This document shows, piece after piece, positions 45,049 to 54,663 of a DNA stretch of 64,000 nucleotides (its first letter is position 1; every line of letters starts with the position of its first letter). The stretch is from Geobacillus sp. 46C-IIa (lineage in GTDB: Bacteria > Bacillota > Bacilli > Bacillales > Anoxybacillaceae). Below the pieces are notes generated by a model that saw only the letters and a program-made list of their open reading frames with translations, searched no databases and was not told where the DNA came from. Position numbers and translations under genes: made by a program. Location of the stretch: contig NZ_CP061474.1 in assembly GCF_014679505.1 (NCBI RefSeq), positions 1,208,001-1,272,000 on the forward strand, read 5' to 3'.

Positions 45049-47226
45049 ATGTTTTATGCGAAGTCTGAGACAAAAGAGGCGATCCGTGAACATACGGATC
45101 GTCTTCTTGATAATTGGGAGTTGTTGCGAGACTGTTATGGGGAGCGATTCGTTCGTATGAATGAACGAATGTGGGAACTGTTACGATTGGCGATTGAGTA
45201 CCATGACATTGGTAAGGCAAATACGGCATTTCAAAATAAAATTCGCCGTGCTATCCAAGAGGAAGTTCTTGAAACAGATTGCGATGTTGATGTTCCGCAC
45301 AACTACTTATCCGTTGGCCTTGTTCCATTCAACAAATTGAATTTGACTAAGGAAGAAACACGTCTGTTAACCCATGCCATCGGTTACCACCATGAGAGGG
45401 ATAAGCGGCCTGATAAAGAAGCGATCCGTCTTGTATTGGAAAGCGATTTATACTTGCAAAGAGAAAAGATTGTCAAACATATGAATCTGCCTGTAGTAGA
45501 AAAGTTATCTTTTCGATTCGTCGATCATTTGTTGCGGAGATATACCATCCATGACGGAGAAGCATTCTGGGACTATGTGCTAATAAAAGGACTCCTTCAA
45601 CGGATCGACCACGCTGCTTCAGCGCATCTCCCCGTAGAGTCCTACACGGATCAGCATGTAGGTGTTTATGTACGCCATTATATGAAGAGGCAGTCATTTC
45701 AATTGAATGACTTGCAACGTTTTACAGCGAGCCACACGAATAAAAATGTTGTTGTCATTGCGCAAACGGGGATGGGAAAAACAGAGGCTGCCTTGTTATG
45801 GATTGATCGTGATAAAGCGTTTTTCACTTTACCACTTCGGGTTAGTATTAATGCAATTTATGAAAGAATCCGTCATCAAATGGGGTGCGAAGCAGTTGGT
45901 CTCTTGCATTCTACAAGTGCGTTTTATTTAGCAGAACGAGGGGAAGAAAATTGGGAAGTGATTAAACAACAGTCACAACAATTGTCCATGAAACTGCTTT
46001 TGACAACTGTTGACCAAATTTTAAAATTTCCTTTTTATTACCGAGGGTTTGAAAAAGAATTAGCAGGCATGGCCAATGCAAAGGTAGTCATTGATGAAAT
46101 CCAGGCGTATGATCCCAAAATTGCTGCGATGCTGATTAAATCACTCGAAATGATTAAAAAAGTAGGCGGCCAGTTTATGATTATGACAGCAACGTTGCCG
46201 ACTTTATATTTAGATGAGTTAAAACGGCGAAACATCGTCGATGAAGATTGTACCGTTTTCGGGAAATTCATTGACAACGAGAATCATCGCCATCGCATTC
46301 AGTTTCACGACCGGGAAATCACAGAGGGGATAGAGGATTTTATCAAGGCAGCCCGTTCAGCCCAAGTGTTAGTCATTGTAAATACTGTCCGTCGGGGGAT
46401 CGAATTGTACGAACACTTATCCGATATGGACGCCGATATCCCTGTTTATTTATTGCATTCGCAATTCACGCAGGAAGATCGACAAGGGTTGGAACGGCGA
46501 ATCAAAGAGTTCAATATGGCAAAGGAAAAAGGGATATGGATTACAACTCAGCTTGTCGAAGCAAGCATTGATATTGATTTTGACTATTTATTTACGGAGA
46601 TGTCCCCGTTGGACAGTCTATTTCAGCGTTTGGGTCGTTGTTACCGAAGAAGATCTATTCAAGGGGAACAATGCAATATTCATATTTTTACCCAAAACGT
46701 TTCCGGGGTTCCATCGGTATACGATGAGCATCTTGTTCGTGAAAGTATTTGTTTGTTAGAGCCTTATGATGGAAAAATTCTCGATGAGCGGTCAAAAGTG
46801 GAACTGGTCGAAAAGCTGTACGAACGTGAGCGATTAAAAGGAACCGCGTTTTTGCAGGAATTTGAGGATGCCTTATCGATGTTCGATCATTTAGATCCGT
46901 ATGAACTCAATAAACAGGAGGCGCAACGGAAACTGCGCGATATCCAGACCATTCCCGTCATCCCACGGCGGATATATGATCGAATCGCAGATCTCATAGA
47001 GGAGTATCGCCGCTGCCGGAACGGGAAAGAACGAATTGGCTTGCGGATGGGAGTAGAAAAGAAAACGATCAGTGTCCATCGTTTCCTTGCCGAGAAATAT
47101 GTGTCGGAGCGGTTGCCGAAGCCGTTTGAACATATATATATCATCGATGTAGAATATGATTTCGACCAAGAAAACGGGAAAGGAACTGGAATTCAGTTTG
47201 ATAAATCTCTACCTGCTTTCTACTAA
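45049..47226 (+). CDS. cas3: CRISPR-associated helicase/nuclease Cas3
   Basis: 725 aa. N-terminal HD nuclease: EHTDRL near residue 14, His52-Asp53 in YHDIGK, HNYLSVGLV near 84 and HAIGYHHERD near 108. C-terminal superfamily 2 helicase: Walker A AQTGMGKTEA near 238, a DEIQAYDP DExH-type box near 349, MTATLP near 380 and LFQRLGRCYRR near 523. The start at 45049 follows CCAGGAGGAAGG; the longer frame overlaps cas5 without a ribosome site. It degrades DNA after Cascade recruitment. Confidence 0.93.
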   Translation: MFYAKSETKEAIREHTDRLLDNWELLRDCYGERFVRMNERMWELLRLAIEYHDIGKANTAFQNKIRRAIQEEVLETDCDVDVPHNYLSVGLVPFNKLNLTKEETRLLTHAIGYHHERDKRPDKEAIRLVLESDLYLQREKIVKHMNLPVVEKLSFRFVDHLLRRYTIHDGEAFWDYVLIKGLLQRIDHAASAHLPVESYTDQHVGVYVRHYMKRQSFQLNDLQRFTASHTNKNVVVIAQTGMGKTEAALLWIDRDKAFFTLPLRVSINAIYERIRHQMGCEAVGLLHSTSAFYLAERGEENWEVIKQQSQQLSMKLLLTTVDQILKFPFYYRGFEKELAGMANAKVVIDEIQAYDPKIAAMLIKSLEMIKKVGGQFMIMTATLPTLYLDELKRRNIVDEDCTVFGKFIDNENHRHRIQFHDREITEGIEDFIKAARSAQVLVIVNTVRRGIELYEHLSDMDADIPVYLLHSQFTQEDRQGLERRIKEFNMAKEKGIWITTQLVEASIDIDFDYLFTEMSPLDSLFQRLGRCYRRRSIQGEQCNIHIFTQNVSGVPSVYDEHLVRESICLLEPYDGKILDERSKVELVEKLYERERLKGTAFLQEFEDALSMFDHLDPYELNKQEAQRKLRDIQTIPVIPRRIYDRIADLIEEYRRCRNGKERIGLRMGVEKKTISVHRFLAEKYVSERLPKPFEHIYIIDVEYDFDQENGKGTGIQFDKSLPAFY

Positions 47227-47240
47227 GGAGTGTGTGGCCG

Positions 47241-47738
47241 GTGGCAAGCGGTGTTCAAATTCATTATTACAAAGTGTGCAAACGGAAACTGTGGCTATTT
47301 TCCAAAGGGATCGGGATGGAAGAAGAACATGAACGGGTGATCGAAGGAAAGATTCTTCATGAACGAGCCTATCCACGTTTAAATGAAAGGGAAATTCTCA
47401 TTGATAACGAGTTTAAGCTTGATGTATTAGAGGACGAATATGTTCGTGAAATTAAAGTTTCAAGCAAAATGGCGGAAGCAGATCGCTTTCAAATGCTGTA
47501 TTATCTTTATGAACTAAAGAAAAGGGGAATGTATAAAAAAGGTTTGATCAGTTATACAAAGGAAAGAAAAACAGAAGAAGTGATTTTAACAGAAGAAGAT
47601 GAACAAAAGATTGAAGAAGCACGAAAAGACATTTATCAAATTTTGCAGCGTCCCTCTCCCCCTTCTCTGAAAAGATTGCCGTATTGTTCGAAGTGTGCAT
47701 ATTACGAATTTTGTTATGCACTGGAAGGTGACGAATGA
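47241..47738 (+). CDS. cas4: CRISPR-associated exonuclease Cas4
   Basis: 165 aa iron-sulfur PD-(D/E)xK nuclease that processes prespacers. N-terminal Cys in YYKVCKRKLWLFSKGI, nuclease residues in LDVLEDEYVREIKVSS (D, E, K pattern), and C-terminal cysteines in PYCSKCAYYEFCYA complete the four-Cys cluster. GTG 47241 is used because AAGGAG is 10 bases upstream; an upstream GTG (47232) abuts the site. Stop overlaps cas1 by 4 bases. Confidence 0.9.
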   Translation: MASGVQIHYYKVCKRKLWLFSKGIGMEEEHERVIEGKILHERAYPRLNEREILIDNEFKLDVLEDEYVREIKVSSKMAEADRFQMLYYLYELKKRGMYKKGLISYTKERKTEEVILTEEDEQKIEEARKDIYQILQRPSPPSLKRLPYCSKCAYYEFCYALEGDE

Positions 47739-48721
47739 TGTTGAAAGATCATTATATTTTTTCGAACGGGCGGCTCAAGCGAAAGGACAATACGATTTAT
47801 TTTTTAGATGAAAAAGAAAACAAGAGATCGCTTCCTGTGCATCAAATCGAAAATTTATATGTATTTGGGGAAGTAGACTTCAACTCCGCGTTGCTTAATT
47901 TGTTAAGCCAGCATGAGGTCCATTTGCATATTTTCAACTATTACGGGTTTTATGCAGGAACGTTCTGTCCACGAAACAGGAAAGTGTCCGGTTTTACTGT
48001 TGTGCAACAGAGTGCCCATTATCTCGATAAAGGAAAACGGCTATATATAGCAAAAATGTTTTTGGAAAGCGCTGTGCATCATATGTTGCGGAATATTCGC
48101 AGACATAAAGAGAAGACAGGGGTCTGTATCCATCAAATCGAAGAAGAGGCAAAAAAATTGGACGCAGCGAGTACCGTTCAAGAGTTAATGGGAATTGAAG
48201 GACGGATTCGCCAACATTATTATCAATCATTTAATGACATTTTGAGGCAGGATTTTACGTTTGAAAAGCGGACAAAGCAGCCTCCACGTGACCCGCTGAA
48301 TGCTTTGATCTCATTCGGAAATTCACTGTGTTATACAACGGTATTAGGTGAAATCTACAAAACACCGCTTGATCCTACGGTTAGTTTTTTGCATGAACCG
48401 TCGACAAGGCGATTTTCATTAAGTTTGGATTTAGCCGAAATCTTTAAGCCATTGATCGTCGATCCGGTTATTATCGCTTCCATTAACAATCGGATCATTA
48501 CCAATAAACATTTTGATGATATAGATGGAATGGTATTTTTAAATGAGGAAGGAAAGAAAAAGTTTATTATTGAGTGGGAGAATAAATTGGCTACATCCAT
48601 CCAACATCGGAAGCTGAAAAGAAAAGTGAGTTATCGGCATTTTATACGATTGGAATGCTACAAGCTCATTAAACATTTCATTGGGGATGAACTATATAAA
48701 CCGTTGAAAGCGTGGTGGTGA
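47735..48721 (+). CDS. cas1: CRISPR integrase Cas1 (type I-B)
   Basis: 328 aa integrase. Catalytic Glu in MGIEGRIRQHYY near residue 155, catalytic His in SFLHEPSTRRFSLSLDLAEIF near 228 with the following Asp/Glu in the same helix. N-terminal beta-sandwich begins DHYIFSNGRLKRKDNTIYFL. Overlaps cas4. Confidence 0.95.
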   Translation: MMLKDHYIFSNGRLKRKDNTIYFLDEKENKRSLPVHQIENLYVFGEVDFNSALLNLLSQHEVHLHIFNYYGFYAGTFCPRNRKVSGFTVVQQSAHYLDKGKRLYIAKMFLESAVHHMLRNIRRHKEKTGVCIHQIEEEAKKLDAASTVQELMGIEGRIRQHYYQSFNDILRQDFTFEKRTKQPPRDPLNALISFGNSLCYTTVLGEIYKTPLDPTVSFLHEPSTRRFSLSLDLAEIFKPLIVDPVIIASINNRIITNKHFDDIDGMVFLNEEGKKKFIIEWENKLATSIQHRKLKRKVSYRHFIRLECYKLIKHFIGDELYKPLKAWW

Positions 48722-48724
48722 AAC

Positions 48725-48988
48725 ATGTTTGTTATCATTACGTATGACGTAGCGGAAAAGCGGGTCAACAAAGTTTGCAAAAAATTAAAGGAATATCTGA
48801 CTTGGACGCAAAATAGCGTATTTGAAGGGGAGATTTCGAAAAGCCTGCTGATGAAGTGCATGTATGAATTGGAGATGATCATTGATAAAGAAGAAGACTC
48901 CATTTACTTATACGAAGTAGGAAATCCGAAGAATATAAAAAAGCGGGTATTTGGTCAGGAAAAGAATTTTGATGAGTTATTTCTTTGA
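48725..48988 (+). CDS. cas2: CRISPR adaptation protein Cas2
   Basis: 87 aa ferredoxin-like adaptor: MFVIITYDVAEKRVNKVCK with the conserved Asp, then LTWTQNSVFEGEIS. It ends the cas operon; leader 2 starts 12 bases later. Confidence 0.95.
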   Translation: MFVIITYDVAEKRVNKVCKKLKEYLTWTQNSVFEGEISKSLLMKCMYELEMIIDKEEDSIYLYEVGNPKNIKKRVFGQEKNFDELFL

Positions 48989-49000
48989 GTTTTAACAATT

Positions 49001-49184
49001 TGCAGTGAACCCCATTTCAGTGGATAAATGGGGAAATGCTTGATTTATCAAGGGAAGTGCCTCATTATTTGTATAACACGGAAAACACGATTACCGCTTT
49101 ACTGCAAAATGAGGTATAATGGACTGTGTAGGTGATAGCGCAAATTGCCTACTACATCAATAATTTTATTTTGTGATCGACAGG
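49001..49184 (+). promoter_or_regulatory. CRISPR leader 2
   Basis: About 180 bases, homologous to leader 1, from TGCAGTGAACC to TTTTGTGATCGACAGG at the first repeat. A TATAAT -10 is at 49115-49120, with a poor -35 (TTACCG) 18 bases upstream. Confidence 0.8.
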
Positions 49185-51934
49185 GGTTTATCTGAACGTA
49201 GTGGGATTTAAATGAAGCTTATGGAACAAAAACTAAATGGGATGAATTAGGTTTATCTGAACGTAGTGGGATTTAAATTTTTCCAGCCAAGCCAGAGCCG
49301 CAGCGGGCGCACTTGGTTTATCTGAACGTAGTGGGATTTAAATTCAGAGCAACTGGAAATGATAATGGAGCAAATCAAGGTTTATCTGAACGTAGTGGGA
49401 TTTAAATAGTGTTGAAAAGTGTTGAGGAAGAAATCAGCTTAGCGGTTTATCTGAACGTAGTGGGATTTAAATTTTACAGCAAGTACATTTCTTGAGAAGG
49501 GGCTGACAGGTTTATCTGAACGTAGTGGGATTTAAATATGAATCGGGACGTATGGATTTAGTTGATTATTCGGGTTTATCTGAACGTAGTGGGATTTAAA
49601 TGGAAGAAAAAATCGCCCTCTATCAAGAGGAACTTCCGGTTTATCTGAACGTAGTGGGATTTAAATCATTGCTATACATGGCTCGCCCGGACGAAACAAG
49701 AATGGTTTATCTGAACGTAGTGGGATTTAAATTCTAGGGCTTCTTTTGGAAGAAAAGTGGACAAACAGGTTTATCTGAACGTAGTGGGATTTAAATCGAG
49801 CTTCTCACCATCCGGGGACGTCTCTTCCTTGGTTTATCTGAACGTAGTGGGATTTAAATGGCATTGGATAAACGGGATGAGGAGTGGTTTCATGGTTTAT
49901 CTGAACGTAGTGGGATTTAAATTCAAATGGTTTAACGAACAAGACTGGGAGAGATAGGTTTATCTGAACGTAGTGGGATTTAAATCAAGGGATCGAGCGA
50001 TATAGGCAAAAACGTGATAAGGGTTTATCTGAACGTAGTGGGATTTAAATTTGGAAATGAGAAATGTGCTTCTTTTAATTATTATGGTTTATCTGAACGT
50101 AGTGGGATTTAAATAGCTCTGCTTTTATGATTTGATTGGCGTCGATCGTGGGTTTATCTGAACGTAGTGGGATTTAAATTTTTCGTGATGTAAAATAGCC
50201 CCCGTCATACCCTTGGGTTTATCTGAACGTAGTGGGATTTAAATCTCGTCCTATCCGTAAAAGTCTTTTCTGTCAACAAGGTTTATCTGAACGTAGTGGG
50301 ATTTAAATAAGAAGAGGAAAAGTTGGTTATTGACGGGGTTGTCGGTTTATCTGAACGTAGTGGGATTTAAATGAAAGATTGTTCTGCAAAAAAGATGGAA
50401 CTGTTTGGCGGTTTATCTGAACGTAGTGGGATTTAAATTGCCGAACCGGAACCGATAAGGTATATACAGATTGCGGTTTATCTGAACGTAGTGGGATTTA
50501 AATAGGATGGAGCTGTTGCTTGATATTGTTGAGATGATCGGTTTATCTGAACGTAGTGGGATTTAAATTGTGAAAAATCGTGGATTGCTGACAGCATAGG
50601 AAAGGTTTATCTGAACGTAGTGGGATTTAAATTTTTCGTGATGTAAAATAGCCCCCGTCACACACTTGGTTTATCTGAACGTAGTGGGATTTAAATGTGT
50701 ATGAAGAAGTTGACGGCGACTTTGAAATCATAGGTTTATCTGAACGTAGTGGGATTTAAATTTAAACTTCTCTTTTTTGTCGCTGATAATCGTTCGGAAG
50801 GTTTATCTGAACGTAGTGGGATTTAAATTGGGCATTACGACTATTAGGGGGGGCGTGCAGATTGGGTTTATCTGAACGTAGTGGGATTTAAATAGCAAGC
50901 TTATGAGCGTTTTATGCGAGAGGAGGAGCGGTTTATCTGAACGTAGTGGGATTTAAATATGAAAATCGCAAACAAAAAAGAGAAACGATTGATTGAGGTT
51001 TATCTGAACGTAGTGGGATTTAAATAATTATAAAAGAACTGCGGTTCAAGCAAACAAGTCTGGTTTATCTGAACGTAGTGGGATTTAAATTGGCTTTGGC
51101 CGGAGCAAGAAGAACGGCACGTGTTGGTTTATCTGAACGTAGTGGGATTTAAATATTGATGAAAAAGAACGGAACACCGTTTTGGATACGGGTTTATCTG
51201 AACGTAGTGGGATTTAAATCAATCTTCCGATACGTCTTTTCCCCAATCCCCTGCGGTTTATCTGAACGTAGTGGGATTTAAATCTCTAATCCGTTCCCAT
51301 TCCCTGCTATGATAGAACGGGTTTATCTGAACGTAGTGGGATTTAAATGCTGTACGGGATAAATACAGGCATTTATTCCTTATCGGTTTATCTGAACGTA
51401 GTGGGATTTAAATTCAATCTCCTCGCCTGTGACCGCGTCGATCACAACGGTTTATCTGAACGTAGTGGGATTTAAATTTCAAATACATTAATCATATGTT
51501 GATCAATATCCTCGGTTTATCTGAACGTAGTGGGATTTAAATGGACATGGTTGGTGACGCATGCGGGAATGGTTAGGGGGTTTATCTGAACGTAGTGGGA
51601 TTTAAATCCTTTTCATCCGGTGTCAGCATCGTCAAAAACTCAGGTTTATCTGAACGTAGTGGGATTTAAATTCCGTAAAAGTCTTTTCTGTCGACAACCT
51701 CGAAAGGGTTTATCTGAACGTAGTGGGATTTAAATACGAATTACCGGAAATCTTTAAATTTTGGAGCAATAAGGTTTATCTGAACGTAGTGGGATTTAAA
51801 TTAATTTAATCGTGTTTTCGGGATATAAGTTCATGAGGGGTTTATCTGAACGTAGTGGGATTTAAATATAATTAGGAGAAGTGTCAATCGTGTTCAATGG
51901 AAAGCGTTTTATCTGAACGTAGTGGGATTTAAAC
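49185..51934 (+). CRISPR. CRISPR array 2, 43 repeats, 42 spacers
   Basis: 29-base repeats starting GGTTTATCTGAACG and ending GGGATTTAAAT, first at 49185, last at 51906, with spacers of about 34-38 bases. Almost all repeats are identical; only the last differs (GTTTTATC start, AAAC end), placing the oldest end at the right and the leader at the left. I counted 43 by hand. The repeat family and cas set are type I-B. No short frames through it are genes. Confidence 0.97.
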
Positions 51935-52054
51935 AAAGGTTGTGTAAATGTATCGGTATTTAGGGTACCGTCAAGAATTTTGTGTAATGTAAGATAGATA
52001 GGGTATATCTGAAATGGATTTATATACATGCAACATGAAGAGTTAACTTCTCAA

Positions 52055-52479
52055 TCATCCTGCACACCCCAAGCGCTGCAGCACTTCCTCTGGACGTTCG
52101 TGGATGTAGTGGACAAACCGAATAATGGCTTGAATGATATCATGGCGATCTTTGTGAAACACATTGGCCCTCACTGTATCTTTCCGCCATTTCCATAAGC
52201 GTTCGATCGGATTCAGTTGCGGTGAATATGGGGGAAGGTAAATAAAGTGAAAACACTGCCCTTCTTTCGGCAAAAACTCCTTGACCATTTTGGCATGGTG
52301 AATGCGGGCGTGATCCAACACCAAGATCATGAGGCGGTCCGGATTGCGCTCTTTGAGCATTCTCAAGAAATCCAAGAACGTCGCGGCATGGGCAGCGGTC
52401 GTTTGATGAAGTACCGTTTCGCCATCGTGTATGCTGACCGCGCCAAACAGCGATATGTGGGCATGATGTCCGCACTCTA
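52055..52479 (-). pseudogene. IS630 family transposase, C-terminal fragment
   Basis: About 140 codons: HHAHISLFGAVSIHDGETVLHQ, then ILVLDHARIHHAKMVKEFLP with the second catalytic Asp, and LPPYSPQLNPIERLWKWRKD with the catalytic Glu. The N-terminal DNA-binding part and first catalytic Asp are missing, and a stop precedes the remaining frame. Bases 51935-52054 between it and array 2 show nothing else. Confidence 0.85.
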
Positions 52480-52513
52480 ATCATTAAAGAGAGGGCTCTT
52501 TGAACGCCCGGCC

Positions 52514-52571
52514 GATAAAAGAAAACTCCCGCTTCAGGCGCATGGGGGCATAGCCCGGCGCTGAGCGGGAG
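52514..52571 (-). terminator. Minus-strand terminator
   Basis: CTCCCGCT pairs with AGCGGGAG across a GC-rich inner part; on the minus strand TTTTCTTTTATC follows. It fits the end of the peptidase relic at 52659. Confidence 0.6.
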
Positions 52572-52658
52572 GGGAATGTCGATTGGCGGCAGCCAAAACG
52601 CATGGCATGGATCAATAGCAGCAACCACTGTAGGTTTGTTTGGGGCTAAACCGCCGCT

Positions 52659-53345
52659 TTAGTTTTGTACGGTCGTCCGCTGTTCGATGAACGGACTTAA
52701 CAGATTTTGGTCGAATGCCGTCTCAAGCAGCAACACCGTTTCAAGGGCGGCTTGGCAGTCGAGCGTTTCGTCTTAGGTACGTTCGTTTTGGTAGCCGACA
52801 GACAAATTGACGGATGGAATGCCGAAGGAGGCGAATACGTTCGCATCGCTTAGGCCGCCTGTCGTTGTTTTCCAATCGGGCATGCCGGCGAGCGCTCCGG
52901 CTTGTTCGAACAATTGCCCGTATTCATCCGGGCAAAACGGTGTGCTACCGTTGGAGATGACGATGTCGCGGGTGCCGCGGCGGTCAACGACGATGGCGGC
53001 ATCAACGTCGTGCAAAAAGTCGCGGTCGAGATGGCGCGAACCAAGGCAGCCGGTTTCTTCTTGGACGGTAAAGGCGATTTTCAGTGTGCCGTGGAATCGG
53101 GAATGACGGACGACATTCATCAGTTCGAGGATCGCCGCAATGCCCGCGCGGTCGTCAGCGCGAAAATGCCGGATGAAGCGCGCAGCGTATTCTCGTTGTA
53201 CACGAGGGCGCGGGTCAGGCGGGAACGAGCAGACCGTGTCCATATGGGCGGATAGAAGCACAGTCGGGCCGCCTCCGCAAGGATGGTCGCGAGCAAGTTG
53301 CCATAGTGGTCGATGTGCAGTTCGTCTGCTTTTGAACGCAATCTT
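52659..53345 (-). pseudogene. M20/M28-type metallopeptidase relic
   Basis: Minus-strand remains of a zinc peptidase: LLSAHMDTV and ADDRAGIAAILELM carry metal-ligand His, Asp and Asp, TVQEETGCLGSRH the catalytic Glu pair, and TGGLSDANVFASFGIPSVNL the later metal segment. Three lesions are seen: an in-frame TAA at 52773-52775 before the last about 37 codons (the frame then runs to 52659), a frame change at about 53280-53300 after DELHIDHYGNLLAT, and loss of the N-terminus at the junction with the next relic. Confidence 0.8.
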
Positions 53346-54052
53346 CTTTGCATTCATTTGCTTCCGATGCATCCGGCGGGTGTGGTCGGGTACCATAGCG
53401 GGCATTCGATGGCCGGCCGGGCTTATTTAAAAGTGGAAATTCAAGGGCGCGGTGGCCACGGCTCTTCCCCCATAAAGCCAATGACGCGATCGTGGCGGGA
53501 GCGTATTTCGTCACCGCGGCGCAAACGATTGTCAGCCGCCGGTTGAATCCGTTTGACATGGGGGTCATTACGATCGGCTCCTTCGATGGAAAAGGAACGT
53601 TTAACGTCATTCGCGATCATGTGACGCTCGAAGGAGATATTCGTTATATGTCTAATGAAACGAAAGAGATCATTGAAACGGAGCTGCGGCGGATCGCTGC
53701 CGGAATCGAAGCGGAATTTAGGGTGAGATGCGAGCTGACGTTCGCTCCTGACTACCCGCCGCTGTATAATGATGCGGAAGTGACGGCGTTTGTGAAGAAG
53801 TGCCTCGAAAACGCCAATGATCCGGACATTCAGGAAGTCGTCGAGTACCCGATGTTGTCGCCTTCGGACGATTTTGCCTACTATTTGGAACAAATCCCTG
53901 GCTGTTACTTTTATGTGGGGCGCACGTCAAAAGACGTCGAACAGCCGTACTTTAACCATCATCCGAAGTTTGATATTGACGAGGACGCCCTGCTTGTCGC
54001 GGCGAAAGCGGTAGGTTATGTCGTTTGCGCGTATTACGGACTTGATTCATAG
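53346..54052 (+). pseudogene. M20 amidohydrolase relic (hippurate hydrolase-like), 5'-truncated and frameshifted
   Basis: Plus-strand C-terminal two thirds of an M20D amidohydrolase: MHPAGVVGYHSGHSMAGRAY, GRGGHGSSP, then DAIVAGAYFVTAAQTIVSRR and the end segment with PSDDFAYYLEQIPGCYFYVG. The frame breaks in a run of five C at 53467-53471; six C would restore it. The metal-binding N-terminus is missing. It abuts the divergent peptidase relic, so a deletion fused two former genes. Confidence 0.8.
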
Positions 54053-54209
54053 CAATTGTTTTGGCAAGAGAGGCATCGTTGACTGCCTTCCTTATTTTTT
54101 GGGGCGGATAGCGGTGTGCGTTGCATATGTTTTGTTTCGCTGTACGAGCTAAAACTCATTATAGAAAACTATGTTCTAAATAATTAATAAATTAAATATA
54201 AAACTGTTG

Positions 54210-54502
54210 TTTGGTCAGTCGTTATTAGGTCATCCAGCGCTCTTGCTTCTTGACGAGCCAACAAATGGTCTCGATCCGTTTTGGATCGACCGGTTTATCG
54301 ACATTTTAAACCAGCGAAAAAATGAGGCAACGATCATTATATTTTCGACATATTTTCGACCCATATGATGGGCGTAGCTGCTGATGCCGGAGATATGATT
54401 CTTTTTATGAAAAACGGAGCGGTTGTTCAGCGAATCAAGGCTACCGATGGCGAATCGAAGGAACAAACGGTATGGCAACTGTTAGCTTTGCATGGAAGAT
54501 AG
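54210..54502 (+). pseudogene. ABC transporter ATPase, C-terminal fragment with 11-base tandem duplication
   Basis: Remains of an ABC ATPase from just after the signature motif: LLGHPALLLLDEPTNGLDPF (Walker B and D-loop), then ILFMKNGAVVQRI. The frame breaks at a tandem duplication of ATATTTTCGAC (54339-54349 and 54350-54360); removing one copy restores IIIFSTHMMGVAADAGD. The Walker A half is absent. Bases 54053-54209 show nothing recognisable. Confidence 0.75.
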
Positions 54503-54588
54503 TCGTATGGGTTGGCATTATTTATGTTGATGAGGCAAGAGAAGGGGGGTGAGAAATGTCACTGTTCCCCTTCTTCATGAGTGTTATT

Positions 54589-54604
54589 ATACATATATGG
54601 GTAT
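54589..54604. promoter_or_regulatory. CsoR/CstR-like operator upstream of cdr
   Basis: ATACATATATGGGTAT, an imperfect match to the ATAC-CCC-TA-GGGTAT type operator of CsoR-family repressors, 60 bases before the cdr start. Confidence 0.5.
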
Positions 54605-54663
54605 CTGTTTAAGAGGAGATTGCCCATGGGGGATGGATGAAACGAATGAGGAGGAGGAGCAAA

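Noticed and set aside
49757..49957. Open frame of 66 codons inside CRISPR array 2
   Set aside because: It is built of repeat translations (VYLNVVGFK) and has no coding meaning.
37020..51934. A type III or other effector CRISPR module beside the type I-B genes
   Set aside because: No Cas10, Csm/Cmr or CARF frames were found; every gene from 40917 to 48988 is explained by type I-B.
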